Of a stretch of 64,000 bases of DNA, positions 7,204-16,009 are shown piece by piece. Below the pieces are notes generated by a model. It searched no databases, was not told the origin of the DNA, and worked only from the letters and a program-made list of their open reading frames with translations. Position 1 is the first letter of the stretch, and the number at the start of each line of letters is the position of its first letter. This DNA comes from Sphingomonas bisphenolicum. GTDB taxonomy: Bacteria; Pseudomonadota; Alphaproteobacteria; Sphingomonadales; Sphingomonadaceae. The position numbers were made by a program, and so were the translations under genes. The stretch lies in the NCBI RefSeq assembly GCF_024349785.1, contig NZ_AP018817.1:2883501-2947500 (forward strand). The letters run 5' to 3'.

Positions 7204-7976
7204 CCCGGCTTCTCAATCGAACGACCCTGACTGCCGCCTTTTTGATGCTTGGCAGCGCGGCACCTGCACTCAGCCAGGCGCCAGTCGAACCGGACCTTTC
7301 GCAGCTCGCGAGATCCGCTGAGGCCCAACTGCGCGAAAGCTTCGCCAACCTCCAGTTTGAGGGTTTCGCGCCCTCCCCCGTGCATGGCCCACTCTTCCAG
7401 GCCAGCGCCGGCGGCCGCATCCTTTATTACGCGCCGGAAAGCGACCATCTTCTGTTCGCGACCATCTACGACAAGAATGGCGTCAACCTGACGGCCCTGT
7501 CTCAGGATGCGGCGGCTCGAGCCAGGCTCAAGACCCTCGATCAGAGCCAAGCGCTCCTGATCGGACCACCCGGCGCACCGCTGGTCATCGAGTTCACCGA
7601 CCCCGACTGCCCCTATTGCCGCGCGCTCGATCGCTTCTGGGCCGCCAAGGCGGCCGAAGGCAAACCGGTGCGCCGCCAGATCTACTTCGTGTCCGGCATC
7701 CATCCAGAGGCGGCTTCAAAGGCCGAGCACATATTCTGCGCGAAGGACCGCGAAGCCGCGTTTCGCGCCACCTATGCCGGTGAGCCGCCAAAGCCCCTCA
7801 ACCAGTGCGCGGAAGGCGCGGCCCGTGTTCAGGCCCATGCGCAGGCGGTCAAGTCCATGGGCATATCGGGCACGCCGACCCTCATCCTAGACGGTCAGAT
7901 CATATCCGGTTTCAGCCAAGCCGAGATCGAAGCCTGGCTCGCCAAACAGCGGCCGTCAGCGAAGCCCCCGACCTGA
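7200..7976 (+). CDS. DsbC-like periplasmic thiol-disulfide isomerase
   Basis: 258 residues with a signal peptide (MTRLLNRTTLTAAFLMLGSA, cleavage near ALSQA). An N-terminal dimerisation-like region precedes a thioredoxin fold with CPYC at residues ~138-141 (TDPDCPYCRAL) and the cis-Pro motif SGTPTLIL near residue 223. DsbC proteins reshuffle wrong disulfides. In F-type systems a dedicated copy serves the cysteine-rich TraU, TraN and TraH. The coupling to the tra genes fits that role. Confidence 0.88.
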   Translation: MTRLLNRTTLTAAFLMLGSAAPALSQAPVEPDLSQLARSAEAQLRESFANLQFEGFAPSPVHGPLFQASAGGRILYYAPESDHLLFATIYDKNGVNLTALSQDAAARARLKTLDQSQALLIGPPGAPLVIEFTDPDCPYCRALDRFWAAKAAEGKPVRRQIYFVSGIHPEAASKAEHIFCAKDREAAFRATYAGEPPKPLNQCAEGAARVQAHAQAVKSMGISGTPTLILDGQIISGFSQAEIEAWLAKQRPSAKPPT

Positions 7977-8148
7977 TCCCTATTCTGGCGGGCCTCAGGC
8001 TGCATGGCGGCCCAAGGCCTCAAGATGCCGACGACGGCGCCCGATCCCGAGGAGCCACCCAGCCTGTCGTCGGCCGACAGCGAACACCCAGTCGGTGCCG
8101 GCAGGCATGTCTTGGGGCGGCTCCTCTTGTGTCCGGAGACTTAAGCAA

Positions 8149-8478
8149 ATGATCAAACTTGCAAACATGCCGCTCCTGCGCCGCCCGTCTTTTCGGACGG
8201 CCGATGCCGTGGGAACGTTCGTCGCTGCCCTCGCCCTCGCATCGGCCGCCCACGCCTTCCAGGCGCCGGCTGCGGGCGATCTTGGCTACGACATTTACGA
8301 TATCGTGGTGAACCAGGGCGTGAAGGGGCCGCTGGGCTTTGTGGGCGGTGTCGCCGCCTTCCTGTTCGGCGTCTCGCGGCTCTTCTCGAACATCATGATC
8401 GGCATTCCCACGATCGTGGCCGCCGTCTGCCTCATCCGGGCGGACTCCATTCTCCAGACCTTCGGCATGATCGTCTGA
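8149..8478 (+). CDS. traA: TraA-like F-type pilin precursor
   Basis: 109 residues. A long leader ends in ALASAAHA, leaving ~73 mature residues, close to the 70 of F pilin. The mature part has two hydrophobic segments (GFVGGVAAFLFGVSRLF and MIGIPTIVAAVCLI) joined by a short polar loop. Its place directly before traL is the canonical F order. Pilin sequences are poorly conserved, so the call rests on size, topology and position. A second ATG at 8167 is possible. The 170 bases before it hold only a weak long-loop inverted repeat (8027-8035 with 8066-8074). Confidence 0.75.
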   Translation: MIKLANMPLLRRPSFRTADAVGTFVAALALASAAHAFQAPAAGDLGYDIYDIVVNQGVKGPLGFVGGVAAFLFGVSRLFSNIMIGIPTIVAAVCLIRADSILQTFGMIV

Positions 8479-8596
8479 AGACAGGCTCAACGGACCAGCG
8501 CGGGGGCCCAATCGCCCCGCGCCGGACGGAGAGCGAACCGCGCTCTTCGTAAAACCTCACATCTGTTCAGATGTGGGTGAAGCAAGGGAGAAGGGC

Positions 8597-8863
8597 GTGG
8601 ACGAGAGACTTCCACAATTTCTGCACAAGCCGGTCCAGATCCTCTGGTTCGACGCGCAGGAGTTCATCCTCGTGGTCTCCACCATCTTCGTCGCCGTCAT
8701 CGTCGGCGGGCTGGTGGGCTGGTCGCTCCTCGGCGTCCTTCTCCTTTTCATTCCCTGGAAGCGGACGAAGCCCCGCGGCTTCGTGCCCCATCTGGCCTGG
8801 CGCTGGGGTCTGCTGCGCCTCCCCCATTATCCCGGGCCGACCCAGACCCGCTTTTGCGAGTGA
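8597..8863 (+). CDS. traL: TraL pilus assembly protein
   Basis: 88 residues, close to F TraL (91). The start LPQFLHKPVQILWFD is the family signature, followed by a long hydrophobic segment (FILVVSTIFVAVIVGGLVGW and the LLGVLLLFI helix). GGGAGAAGG just upstream favours the GTG at 8597 over a GTG at 8573. TraL is a small inner-membrane protein at the base of the F-type pilus machine. Its stop lies seven bases before traE. Confidence 0.85.
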   Translation: MDERLPQFLHKPVQILWFDAQEFILVVSTIFVAVIVGGLVGWSLLGVLLLFIPWKRTKPRGFVPHLAWRWGLLRLPHYPGPTQTRFCE

Positions 8864-8870
8864 GATCTCC

Positions 8871-9506
8871 ATGTTTCGTCAGAAATCGCCCCAGGAGGCC
8901 GCCGACCCGCTGCTTGGCAAACCAGGAAGCTTTGGCATTCACCGCTATCTCCAGGGATCATCCAACCTGTTCGAGGAGAACAGGCTGCTCAAATTCTCGA
9001 TTGTCGGCCTGTTCGGTATCACCGCCGTGCTGGGGATGGCGCTCTACTCGACGTCCCAGAACCAGCGCACGATCGTCATTCCCTTCGGCGCCAGCGGTGA
9101 TCTCTATGTGACCGGTGGCAAGCCTTCTTCGGCCTATCTGCGCGCCATGACGCGAAACATCGTCGCGCTGTCTGGTACATATTCTGCGCTCTCTGCAGAC
9201 CGGCAGTTCCAGGAGCTGCTCAGCATCGTCCACCCGACCGCCTATAATGGTCTGCGGGATAGCCTGAATGGCGTGCTCGATGAGCTCGCCAACAATTCCA
9301 CGCTATCGATCGCCACCTATATCCGGCCCGATCAGCCTGTCACCTGGACCGATCGCCAGATCCTCGTGCCCGTCGAGAAGATACGCGTCATCGGCGGCGT
9401 CATCCGCAAATTCCGGGGCAATCTGCGCATCCGATACATGATCGATGCCGGGCGCTTCTGGATCCTGTCCCTCACCGAGGAGAAATTCGATGCCGAGCTT
9501 CGGTAA
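8871..9506 (+). CDS. traE: TraE pilus assembly protein
   Basis: 211 residues, related to VirB8-like TraE (188 in F). A cytoplasmic N-terminus precedes one transmembrane helix (LLKFSIVGLFGITAVLGMAL, ~residues 40-60). A periplasmic domain ends FWILSLTEEKFDAEL. Characteristic segments include YLRAMTRNIVALSGTYS and KIRVIGGVIRKF. It acts in the inner-membrane assembly of the F pilus. The last 17 bases overlap traK, whose ribosome-binding site GAGGAG lies inside traE. Confidence 0.88.
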   Translation: MFRQKSPQEAADPLLGKPGSFGIHRYLQGSSNLFEENRLLKFSIVGLFGITAVLGMALYSTSQNQRTIVIPFGASGDLYVTGGKPSSAYLRAMTRNIVALSGTYSALSADRQFQELLSIVHPTAYNGLRDSLNGVLDELANNSTLSIATYIRPDQPVTWTDRQILVPVEKIRVIGGVIRKFRGNLRIRYMIDAGRFWILSLTEEKFDAELR

Positions 9507-10269
9507 CCGAGCGCGCGCGTCTCGCGCTGCCCTAACCCTTCTGCCTCTCATCGCCATGGCCTCGCCGGGACACGCGCAATCGATCCAGGCATTGCCCGAT
9601 CAGACCAGCACGATCCGGCTCTCGAACCGGGACGTCAATCATCTCGTCTGTCAGGGCGGCGAGATCGAGGATGTCAAATTCTCCGCCGAGAAGGGTCTTG
9701 CGGTCGAGAAGGGCGGCGGCGACGCCTGGGTCAAATTCCTCGTCCGCGAAAGCGACGATGGCGGCCAGATCACCCGCAGCTATGTGACGACGCCGTCCGA
9801 GTTCTTCGTCACCTGCAACGGCGCGATCTACCCGCTCTACGCCGAGCCATCCGAAATCCCCGCGCAGACGATCACGCTGGTGCCCGGCGCCCGGCAGCGC
9901 GCCCGTGCCAATGAGGATCTGCTCGCCCCGCTCGCCGAGGAAGATCGTGCGGTCTCGATCACCCTGTCCCTTTTGCAGGATCGGGTGCCGGCGAGCTTCA
10001 CCGAGGTGGCAACCGCCAGCCGGCAAATCACCCTCCCCGCCGCACCCGCGCTGCGCATCACCGAACGCCGCCGCGTCACCATTGAGGGCGCAGGCCTCAA
10101 CGCATCGGAATATCGGGTCGAAGCCACAAGCGACATGGAAGTCGACGAGCGCCTCTTCCTCGATGCGGCGCTCGGCGCCCGGATCTTCAGCGCAACGCTT
10201 GATCGGCTCTCGCTTCGTACCGGGGAGACCGCCCGGCTCATCATTCTGCGCCGGGGAGACGGGCTATGA
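9490..10269 (+). CDS. traK: TraK outer-membrane core protein (VirB9-like)
   Basis: 259 residues with a signal peptide ending near GHAQS. The N-terminal region (SNRDVNHLVCQGGEIEDVKF) and the basic C-terminal part match F-type TraK secretins. These form the outer-membrane core complex with TraV and TraB. The start at 9490 has GAGGAG nine bases upstream. The stop overlaps traB in ATGA. Confidence 0.85.
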   Translation: MPSFGNRARASRAALTLLPLIAMASPGHAQSIQALPDQTSTIRLSNRDVNHLVCQGGEIEDVKFSAEKGLAVEKGGGDAWVKFLVRESDDGGQITRSYVTTPSEFFVTCNGAIYPLYAEPSEIPAQTITLVPGARQRARANEDLLAPLAEEDRAVSITLSLLQDRVPASFTEVATASRQITLPAAPALRITERRRVTIEGAGLNASEYRVEATSDMEVDERLFLDAALGARIFSATLDRLSLRTGETARLIILRRGDGL

Positions 10270-11615
10270 GCGATGAGCGAAGGAATATCCCCCAAGGTCC
10301 AGACGAAACCAGTTCGCCCGCGCAAAGTAGCGGCGCCAGGGGCCGTTCACGGCCGACCCGGCCATCCTCGGCAACGACCGAAAGGAACAACAGCGTCCTC
10401 CAGCTGCGCGGCCCGGCCCTTCTCGATCTGAAGGCACGTTGGGCGACGCTCAGCCCACAGCAGCAATTACGCGCACGCCAGGCCGCGATCGGCGTGCTGG
10501 TCGCCCTGTTCGGCTATGGTCTTTATTCCGCCTCGCACAGCGCGGAGGACACTTCGCCTCAGGCGCCGGCGGCATCTAAGCTCGACATGGGGGCGGGCCT
10601 TCGCGGCGACAGCCTTGAAACGAAGGTGCGCGGCGACCTCAAGAAGATCCTCGATGGGCAGAACCTGCTCGGCGACCGAGTCACGGCGATTGAGGAGGGC
10701 CGGATCGGAAGCGCCGGTCCAGCATCGAGCGAAGCAGCAGTCGGCGACCTCCCCAATGCCATGCCGGGCGATATCCCGGCCTTTCCGCCCAGCCCGACAC
10801 CAAGCGAACTCGAACGTGCCGACGGCAGCCTGCCAGCACCGCCCATGCCGAGCGCGCCGGCTGCTCCGCCCGCGCCGCCGGTCGAACGCCAAGTGGGCGC
10901 GATCGGCGCCGCGACGAGCGCAGTCGTCGCGGAAGGATCGGCTGCTTCAAATGGCGCTAAAAAAAAGACCAGGACAATCTATTTGCCGCCTGGTTTCATG
11001 AAGGCGCGGCTGCTGACCGGGATCGACGCGCTCGCCAGCCGGGACGCGACGAGCAACCCGGAACCGCTGATCGCCCGCGTTCAGGCGCCCGCCGTGCTGC
11101 CCAATGATGTGAAGGCCAACCTCGCTGGTTGTTTTGTCATCGGCAACGCCACGGGGAGCCTTGCCAAGGAGCGCGTCGAGGTCCAGCTCATCTCGCTCTC
11201 CTGCGTCGATTTTGACGAGCGCTCGGTCATTGACCAGCCGATCAAGGGTTTCTTTGTCGATACTGATGGCAAGAAGGGGCTGTCGGGCAAAGTCGTTACC
11301 CGCGCCGGCGCTGCGCTCGCCCGCAGCTTTATCGCCGGCACGATCGCCGGGGTCAGCCAGAGCGTCGAGACCACCTTCGGCAACACCTCGACCTCGGCGC
11401 TCGGCACCGTCCGGTCCCTGGACGCGGGCGATGCGCTCAAGACCGGTGTCGCAGGCGGCCTCTCCAAATCCTCCGACAAGCTCACCGATTTCTACCTCGA
11501 TCTGGCGCGTCAGGCTGGGCCGATCGTCGAGGTCGGCGCTGCCAAGGACGTGGTGGTCGTGATCCAGGAGGGCCTGGCTCTGGAAATCAAACCCACCACT
11601 ACAACCAAATTCTGA
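10266..11615 (+). CDS. traB: TraB core complex protein (VirB10-like)
   Basis: 449 residues. A cytoplasmic Ser/Pro-rich N-terminus leads to one transmembrane helix (AAIGVLVALFGYGLYSA, ~residues 76-92). A Pro-rich periplasmic linker (GDIPAFPPSPTPS and APAAPPAPPVE) spans the envelope, and a VirB10-type beta domain follows (KARLLTGIDAL..., GCFVIGNATGSLAKERVEVQ). TraB couples inner-membrane energy to the outer-membrane channel. Length is close to F TraB (475). Confidence 0.88.
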   Translation: MSDERRNIPQGPDETSSPAQSSGARGRSRPTRPSSATTERNNSVLQLRGPALLDLKARWATLSPQQQLRARQAAIGVLVALFGYGLYSASHSAEDTSPQAPAASKLDMGAGLRGDSLETKVRGDLKKILDGQNLLGDRVTAIEEGRIGSAGPASSEAAVGDLPNAMPGDIPAFPPSPTPSELERADGSLPAPPMPSAPAAPPAPPVERQVGAIGAATSAVVAEGSAASNGAKKKTRTIYLPPGFMKARLLTGIDALASRDATSNPEPLIARVQAPAVLPNDVKANLAGCFVIGNATGSLAKERVEVQLISLSCVDFDERSVIDQPIKGFFVDTDGKKGLSGKVVTRAGAALARSFIAGTIAGVSQSVETTFGNTSTSALGTVRSLDAGDALKTGVAGGLSKSSDKLTDFYLDLARQAGPIVEVGAAKDVVVVIQEGLALEIKPTTTTKF

Positions 11616-11664
11616 TGTCCGCCAAATTCTGATGCCCACTTGCCACCTTCAGGGAGAGTATTCC

Positions 11665-12285
11665 ATGCCAAGCCAGCACTCTTGCGCGACCGCACGCCTC
11701 GCCTGCCCTACCCTTTTTCTCCTGCTCGGCGCCTTGTCCGGCTGCACCACGCTTGGCTCGGCCATGTCGCCCTATCCTGAGAAGTTCAGCTGCAAGAACA
11801 GCGATCACGGCCAGTGCATCCATCCCGAGAAGGCCTATGCCGACGCCGTGGCTGGCCGGGCATCAAAATCCGATCCCAAGGTCACGAACAGCAGCAAGGT
11901 ATCCGGAAGTTCCGGGAACACCGACAAGCGGAGAACCGGCCGCACTTCCACTGCAGATGGCTATGTCGGCTACCGCAGCAGCATCTATCGCGAACTTCAG
12001 GGCCTGGTCGAGGCGCCGGTCACACCGATGCTCCGGCCCGGACGCACGATCCGCACGCTGATCCTGCCTTATGCCGATCGCGATCGGCCCGATCGCCTCT
12101 ACATGCCGCGCTACGTCTATTCGATCCTCGACAAGCCGCAGTGGGTGGTCGGCGATTATCTCGTCAATCCGACCGAGGCAGCCGCACGCGTGCCGATCCT
12201 TGAACAGACCAAGGCCAAGCCCACGCTACCCGATAGCGATATCCCGGCGCCGCCACAGGATCAGGCCCAGGAGCAGGATCAATGA
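11665..12285 (+). CDS. traV: TraV outer-membrane lipoprotein
   Basis: 206 residues. A signal peptide ends in the lipobox LSGC (TLFLLLGALSGCTTLGSAMS), followed by the family segment YPEKFSCKNSDHGQCIHPEKAY with paired cysteines. The C-terminal half (YRELQGLVEAPVTPMLRPG, then IRTLILPYAD) matches TraV. The lipoprotein anchors the TraK ring. GGGAGAG before the ATG at 11665 supports this start over 11632. Its stop overlaps traC by four bases. Confidence 0.87.
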   Translation: MPSQHSCATARLACPTLFLLLGALSGCTTLGSAMSPYPEKFSCKNSDHGQCIHPEKAYADAVAGRASKSDPKVTNSSKVSGSSGNTDKRRTGRTSTADGYVGYRSSIYRELQGLVEAPVTPMLRPGRTIRTLILPYADRDRPDRLYMPRYVYSILDKPQWVVGDYLVNPTEAAARVPILEQTKAKPTLPDSDIPAPPQDQAQEQDQ

Positions 12286-14810
12286 GGGGGCTTGGAACGC
12301 GCCATGGCGGCGGCATGACCATCAAGCGGCTGCGGCAAAGCGTCTCGCGCGACGCCTATTCTGACTTCCTCCCCATGGTGAGCTGGGTCGAGGAAGAGGA
12401 AGCCTTCCTCACGATCGACGATGGCTGTGGTCAGGCATGGGAGCTGGTGCCGTCGGCCTATCTCTTCGCCCATGTCCATCAGGCGCTGCTTGGCCTTCTC
12501 AACATCCAGTTCGGCATGGGCACCGTGGTCCAGCTCCACTGCTTTGCCGATCCGCTGATCGATCAGGCGCTCGACGCCTATCTCGACCTTAAATCCCGGC
12601 TCGATCCGCTCGTCCAGGCATCGGCCAGGCGCACGGCGCAATATCTGCGCGACGGCACCGAAGGACTTTCCGCCCTTAACGGCATTCCCATTCGCAATTT
12701 CCGCGTGCTGCTCGCGATCAAGTCGAGGAAACCGCTGGGCGCGGACCTGCGCCGTCAGATCGAGGAGCAGCTCTCCAAACTCGGCATTGTTCGCATGGCC
12801 CCCGAAGCGCTGGTGAGCTTCTATCGCCGGATCTTCAACGGCGCCTTCGATCCCGCGCCCGGCGTCTTCGCCAGTGGGACCGCTGACAATCCCGCGCGCC
12901 CGGTCCGCAAGCAGATCATCGATGCGGGCCCGGACCTGCTGTTCGACGGCCCGGAGCTTTACTTCGGCAACCAGGTCGCCCGCTGCCTGACGCCAAAGTC
13001 GCCCGCGCGCCGGGTGACCGCGGAGCGCTGCAATCGGCTTTTGGGTGGCATGCGCGGCGCGGCGGAGGATAGCGACCAGATTGGTGGCCCCTTCCTCTAC
13101 ACGCTCAACATCCTGTTCGATCATTCGGCCTTCGAAATCCACAAGCGCGCGCAGATCCTTTCCGCGCAAAAGGCCGCCGGCAGCTTTGCCGTCGAGGTCG
13201 GAAAGCAGATCGAGGAGATTGGTTGGGTGCTGGATGAAGCGGGCAACAGCCGCTTCGTCACCGTCATTCCCACCGTCTGGGTGTTCGGCCGCGACAGCGC
13301 CCAGGCCCGCGAAATGGCCGCTCGCGCCAAGCGCCTTTGGGAGAGCGAACCCCTCCCCTGGATGATGCAGGAGGAGAGCTATCTCAATCCCATCCTGCTA
13401 CCGATGAGCCTTCCCTTCGGCTTTTACCCTGAGCGCCGGACGCTGCGGATGCTGGAGCGCGATCTTCCGATGCCGGCCAAGGCGGCGGCGCTGCTGGCAC
13501 CGGTCCAGACGGACTTTCGTGGCGGCGGGCGCCCTGCCCTTCTCTATGTCGGGCGCAAGGGCCAGCTCATCACGCTCGATCTCTTCGACCCGCGCATCAA
13601 CAATTATAATTTCATCGTGTCGGCCGAGAGCGGCGCGGGCAAGAGCTTCCTCCTCAACAATCTCTGCCTGCAATATTATGCCCAAGGCGCGCTCATCCGT
13701 ATCATCGATATCGGCGGTAGCTACCGGAAACTCTGCACCCTCTGCTCAGGCCGCTATATCGACATTGGCGAGGAAGCGCTGGTCCTCAACCCCTTCGATA
13801 TGGGCTTTGCGCTCGATGGCGACGACCGCCAGTCGGCCATCTCCATGGCGGTCGCGATCGTCGCGGAAATGGCCAATGCCGCGACCCGCAAGGGCGTCAC
13901 GACGTCAGAATGGAACCTGCTCAAATCCGCCGTCCAATGGACGATCGACAGCGGGCGGGCGGAAGCGGGCATCGACGCGGTCCGGGACTGGCTTGGCGCC
14001 TATCCCGCCGGTGCCAGCCATGACCTAGACAAGGTCGACCATCTCGTCCCCGTTGCGCGTGAACTCGCCTTCAACCTGCGCGATTTCGGCAGTGCGGGGG
14101 CCTATGGCCATTTCTTCAATGGGCCCTCGACCTTCGACATCTCCGCCGACGAATTTGTCGTGCTCGAACTCGAACGTTTGAAGGCCATGCCGGACCTCTT
14201 CAACGTCGTCGTCATGGTGGTCGTGAATGCCGTGAGCCAGGAACTCTACCTCTCCGCCCGCGACCGACCGCGATTTGTCCTCTGCGATGAAGCCGCCCAG
14301 TTCATGACCCGGACCGATGGTCAGGATCTCTCCCGCCTCGCCGAAGTGTTCGGCCAGGGCTACAGGCGCGCGCGCAAATATCAGGGGAGTTTCGGCGTCG
14401 TCCTCCAGTCGATGAACGACCTGCTGCTGTTCGGCGGCACGGGCCAGGTGATCCTCGAAAATGCCGCGACCCGCTTCCTGCTCCAGGGCTCGACCTATGA
14501 ACGCGCGGTCGAGAACAAGATCCTGGATTATTCAGGCTTCGTCCTCGATCTCCTGAAGTCGGTCCGGAACAACAAGCCGCATTATTCCGAGGTCTTCATC
14601 GACTCCCCGCTCGGGCTCGGCATTGCCCGCCTCGTCGTCGATCCCTTCTCCTACTGGATCAACACGAGCGCTCCCCAAGAGGTAGCCGCCTTCGAAGCGC
14701 GTCTGCGCGCCGGCCTCTCGCCGCTTGAAGCGGTCTGCGATCTCGCCGGCGTCGATCCTGCGGAATTGCTCAGCTCGCAAAGATCCCACCCGTCGCAGGA
14801 GCAGTCATGA
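12282..14810 (+). CDS. traC: TraC type IV secretion ATPase (VirB4-like)
   Basis: 842 residues, near F TraC (875). The Walker A motif SAESGAGKSFLLNN is near residue 450 and the Walker B RFVLCDEAAQFM near residue 663. VirB4-type segments GQGYRRARKYQGSFGVVLQS and a C-terminal FSYWINTSAP (the usual WxxTSxP element) are present. It powers pilus extension and retraction at the inner membrane. AGGAG lies eight bases before the ATG at 12282, which couples to the traV stop; the ATG at 12315 is less likely. Confidence 0.93.
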   Translation: MRGLGTRHGGGMTIKRLRQSVSRDAYSDFLPMVSWVEEEEAFLTIDDGCGQAWELVPSAYLFAHVHQALLGLLNIQFGMGTVVQLHCFADPLIDQALDAYLDLKSRLDPLVQASARRTAQYLRDGTEGLSALNGIPIRNFRVLLAIKSRKPLGADLRRQIEEQLSKLGIVRMAPEALVSFYRRIFNGAFDPAPGVFASGTADNPARPVRKQIIDAGPDLLFDGPELYFGNQVARCLTPKSPARRVTAERCNRLLGGMRGAAEDSDQIGGPFLYTLNILFDHSAFEIHKRAQILSAQKAAGSFAVEVGKQIEEIGWVLDEAGNSRFVTVIPTVWVFGRDSAQAREMAARAKRLWESEPLPWMMQEESYLNPILLPMSLPFGFYPERRTLRMLERDLPMPAKAAALLAPVQTDFRGGGRPALLYVGRKGQLITLDLFDPRINNYNFIVSAESGAGKSFLLNNLCLQYYAQGALIRIIDIGGSYRKLCTLCSGRYIDIGEEALVLNPFDMGFALDGDDRQSAISMAVAIVAEMANAATRKGVTTSEWNLLKSAVQWTIDSGRAEAGIDAVRDWLGAYPAGASHDLDKVDHLVPVARELAFNLRDFGSAGAYGHFFNGPSTFDISADEFVVLELERLKAMPDLFNVVVMVVVNAVSQELYLSARDRPRFVLCDEAAQFMTRTDGQDLSRLAEVFGQGYRRARKYQGSFGVVLQSMNDLLLFGGTGQVILENAATRFLLQGSTYERAVENKILDYSGFVLDLLKSVRNNKPHYSEVFIDSPLGLGIARLVVDPFSYWINTSAPQEVAAFEARLRAGLSPLEAVCDLAGVDPAELLSSQRSHPSQEQS

Positions 14811-15154
14811 TGCGCAATTCTCCCGCCCAGCCGCCACACGCCAAGCCATCTGGCCCACAGCTGGACCTTGATCTTGATCCAACGATCGAAGCCCTCATCG
14901 AGGCGCGGGCCGCGAGCCTCGCCCAGCACCAGGCCCTGTTCTGGCGCTTCCGGCTCGTGACGATCGAGACACTGATGATGGGCGCGCTCATCCTCTGCGC
15001 CGGGCTCGCTTTGCACCAGCCTGCGGCGATGGTGCTGCGCGCCGCGATCATGGTGTCGGCCGGCTGCTTTGCGAGCGGCATGCTGCTCATCGGCCTTACC
15101 GGCGCTTTCGACCGCGGACTTGATCATTTCACTCGCTGGCGGCGCGGCCAATGA
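14807..15154 (+). CDS. Two-helix membrane protein in the tra operon, 115 aa
   Basis: A hydrophilic N-terminus rich in Asp/Leu (PQLDLDLDPTIEALIEARAA) is followed by two predicted membrane helices (TIETLMMGALILCAGLALH and AAIMVSAGCFASGMLLIGLT) and a basic end. It overlaps traC by four bases and the next gene by four bases. F has TrbI at this position, but TrbI has one N-terminal membrane helix, so homology is not evident. Function unknown, but the tight coupling points to a transfer role. Confidence 0.7.
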   Translation: MMRNSPAQPPHAKPSGPQLDLDLDPTIEALIEARAASLAQHQALFWRFRLVTIETLMMGALILCAGLALHQPAAMVLRAAIMVSAGCFASGMLLIGLTGAFDRGLDHFTRWRRGQ

Positions 15155-15390
15155 GCGGCATCCTCACCTCTTCCCCCGCCCATGGTCCGGTCCGCCTGCT
15201 GCTCGGCACGCATCTCCTGTTGCTGATTCAGACGATGCTCGTGCTCCAGGCATCGGATTCGCTGCCGATATCCCTTCGCCTGTTCATCTGCGTGACGGGC
15301 GTGCTCGGCCTTGCCGCGCTGATCGTCGCTGTGTGCGGGGAGCTTGATGACGAGGGCAGACCATGGTGGGCGAAGCGCCATGTCCGCTGA
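15151..15390 (+). CDS. Small two-helix membrane protein in the tra operon, 79 aa
   Basis: Two hydrophobic helices (PVRLLLGTHLLLLIQTMLVL and LFICVTGVLGLAALIVAVCG) are separated by a short polar loop, with an acidic-to-basic C-terminal tail (ELDDEGRPWWAKRHVR). It overlaps the previous gene by four bases and traW by 11. No family is recognised. Confidence 0.65.
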   Translation: MSGILTSSPAHGPVRLLLGTHLLLLIQTMLVLQASDSLPISLRLFICVTGVLGLAALIVAVCGELDDEGRPWWAKRHVR

Positions 15391-16009
15391 AATCCGCTTC
15401 CCGGACCGAGCGCGCCACGCGCTTCTCGGTGCGCTGATGCTGGGCCTCGCCAGCCAGCCGGCACAGGGCGCGACCTCGACGATTGGCCGCACCTGGCCGA
15501 TCGCTGAGCCCGACGCCATGAGCGAAATCGAGGCACGGGTCGCCAATGCGCCTGACATGGCCGCGAAGTTCGGCCCGCGCGCCAACTGGTCGGCGCTCAA
15601 GGCCGCGTCGCTGGGGCCAGCTCCAGCCGATCGGACGCGGAGCATCATTCCCTTCTACACGGTCGATGAGGAGATCCGCCTGACTGACGGCCGCGTCCTC
15701 TATCCAAGGGGCTTCACCTTCAATCCGCTGGACTATGTGTCACTCCCCCAGCGCCTCGTCATTGTTCATCCGCGCGATCTTAGCTGGGCGCTCAAAGCAG
15801 CGCGCTTCACCGATTTCATCCTACTGACCGCTGGCGATGCGCTCGAACTCTCCGAACGCACCGGCCGCCCGCTCTTTATCCTGGAGGAGCGCGTGAAGGA
15901 GAGGCTCGGCCTCACCGTCGCGCCGGTCATCGTCGCGCAGGAAGGGAATAAGCTCGTCCTGCGTGAATATGCGCCGGAGCGTCCCGCGCATCGGAGCGCC
16001 TGGCCATGA
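15380..16009 (+). CDS. traW: TraW pilus assembly protein
   Basis: 209 residues, as in F (210). A signal peptide (ARHALLGALMLGLASQPAQG) is followed by the TraW segments IGRTWPIAEPDAMSEIEARV, PFYTVDEEIRLTDGRVLYP and GFTFNPLDYV. TraW acts in the periplasm with TrbC and TraU during pilus assembly. The stop overlaps the traU start. Confidence 0.9.
   Translation: MSAEIRFPDRARHALLGALMLGLASQPAQGATSTIGRTWPIAEPDAMSEIEARVANAPDMAAKFGPRANWSALKAASLGPAPADRTRSIIPFYTVDEEIRLTDGRVLYPRGFTFNPLDYVSLPQRLVIVHPRDLSWALKAARFTDFILLTAGDALELSERTGRPLFILEERVKERLGLTVAPVIVAQEGNKLVLREYAPERPAHRSAWP

Noticed and set aside
8027..8074. GCCGACGAC/GTCGTCGGC inverted repeat after the dsbC-like gene as a terminator
   Set aside because: The loop is about 30 bases, there is no T-run and the operon continues; weak hairpin at best.
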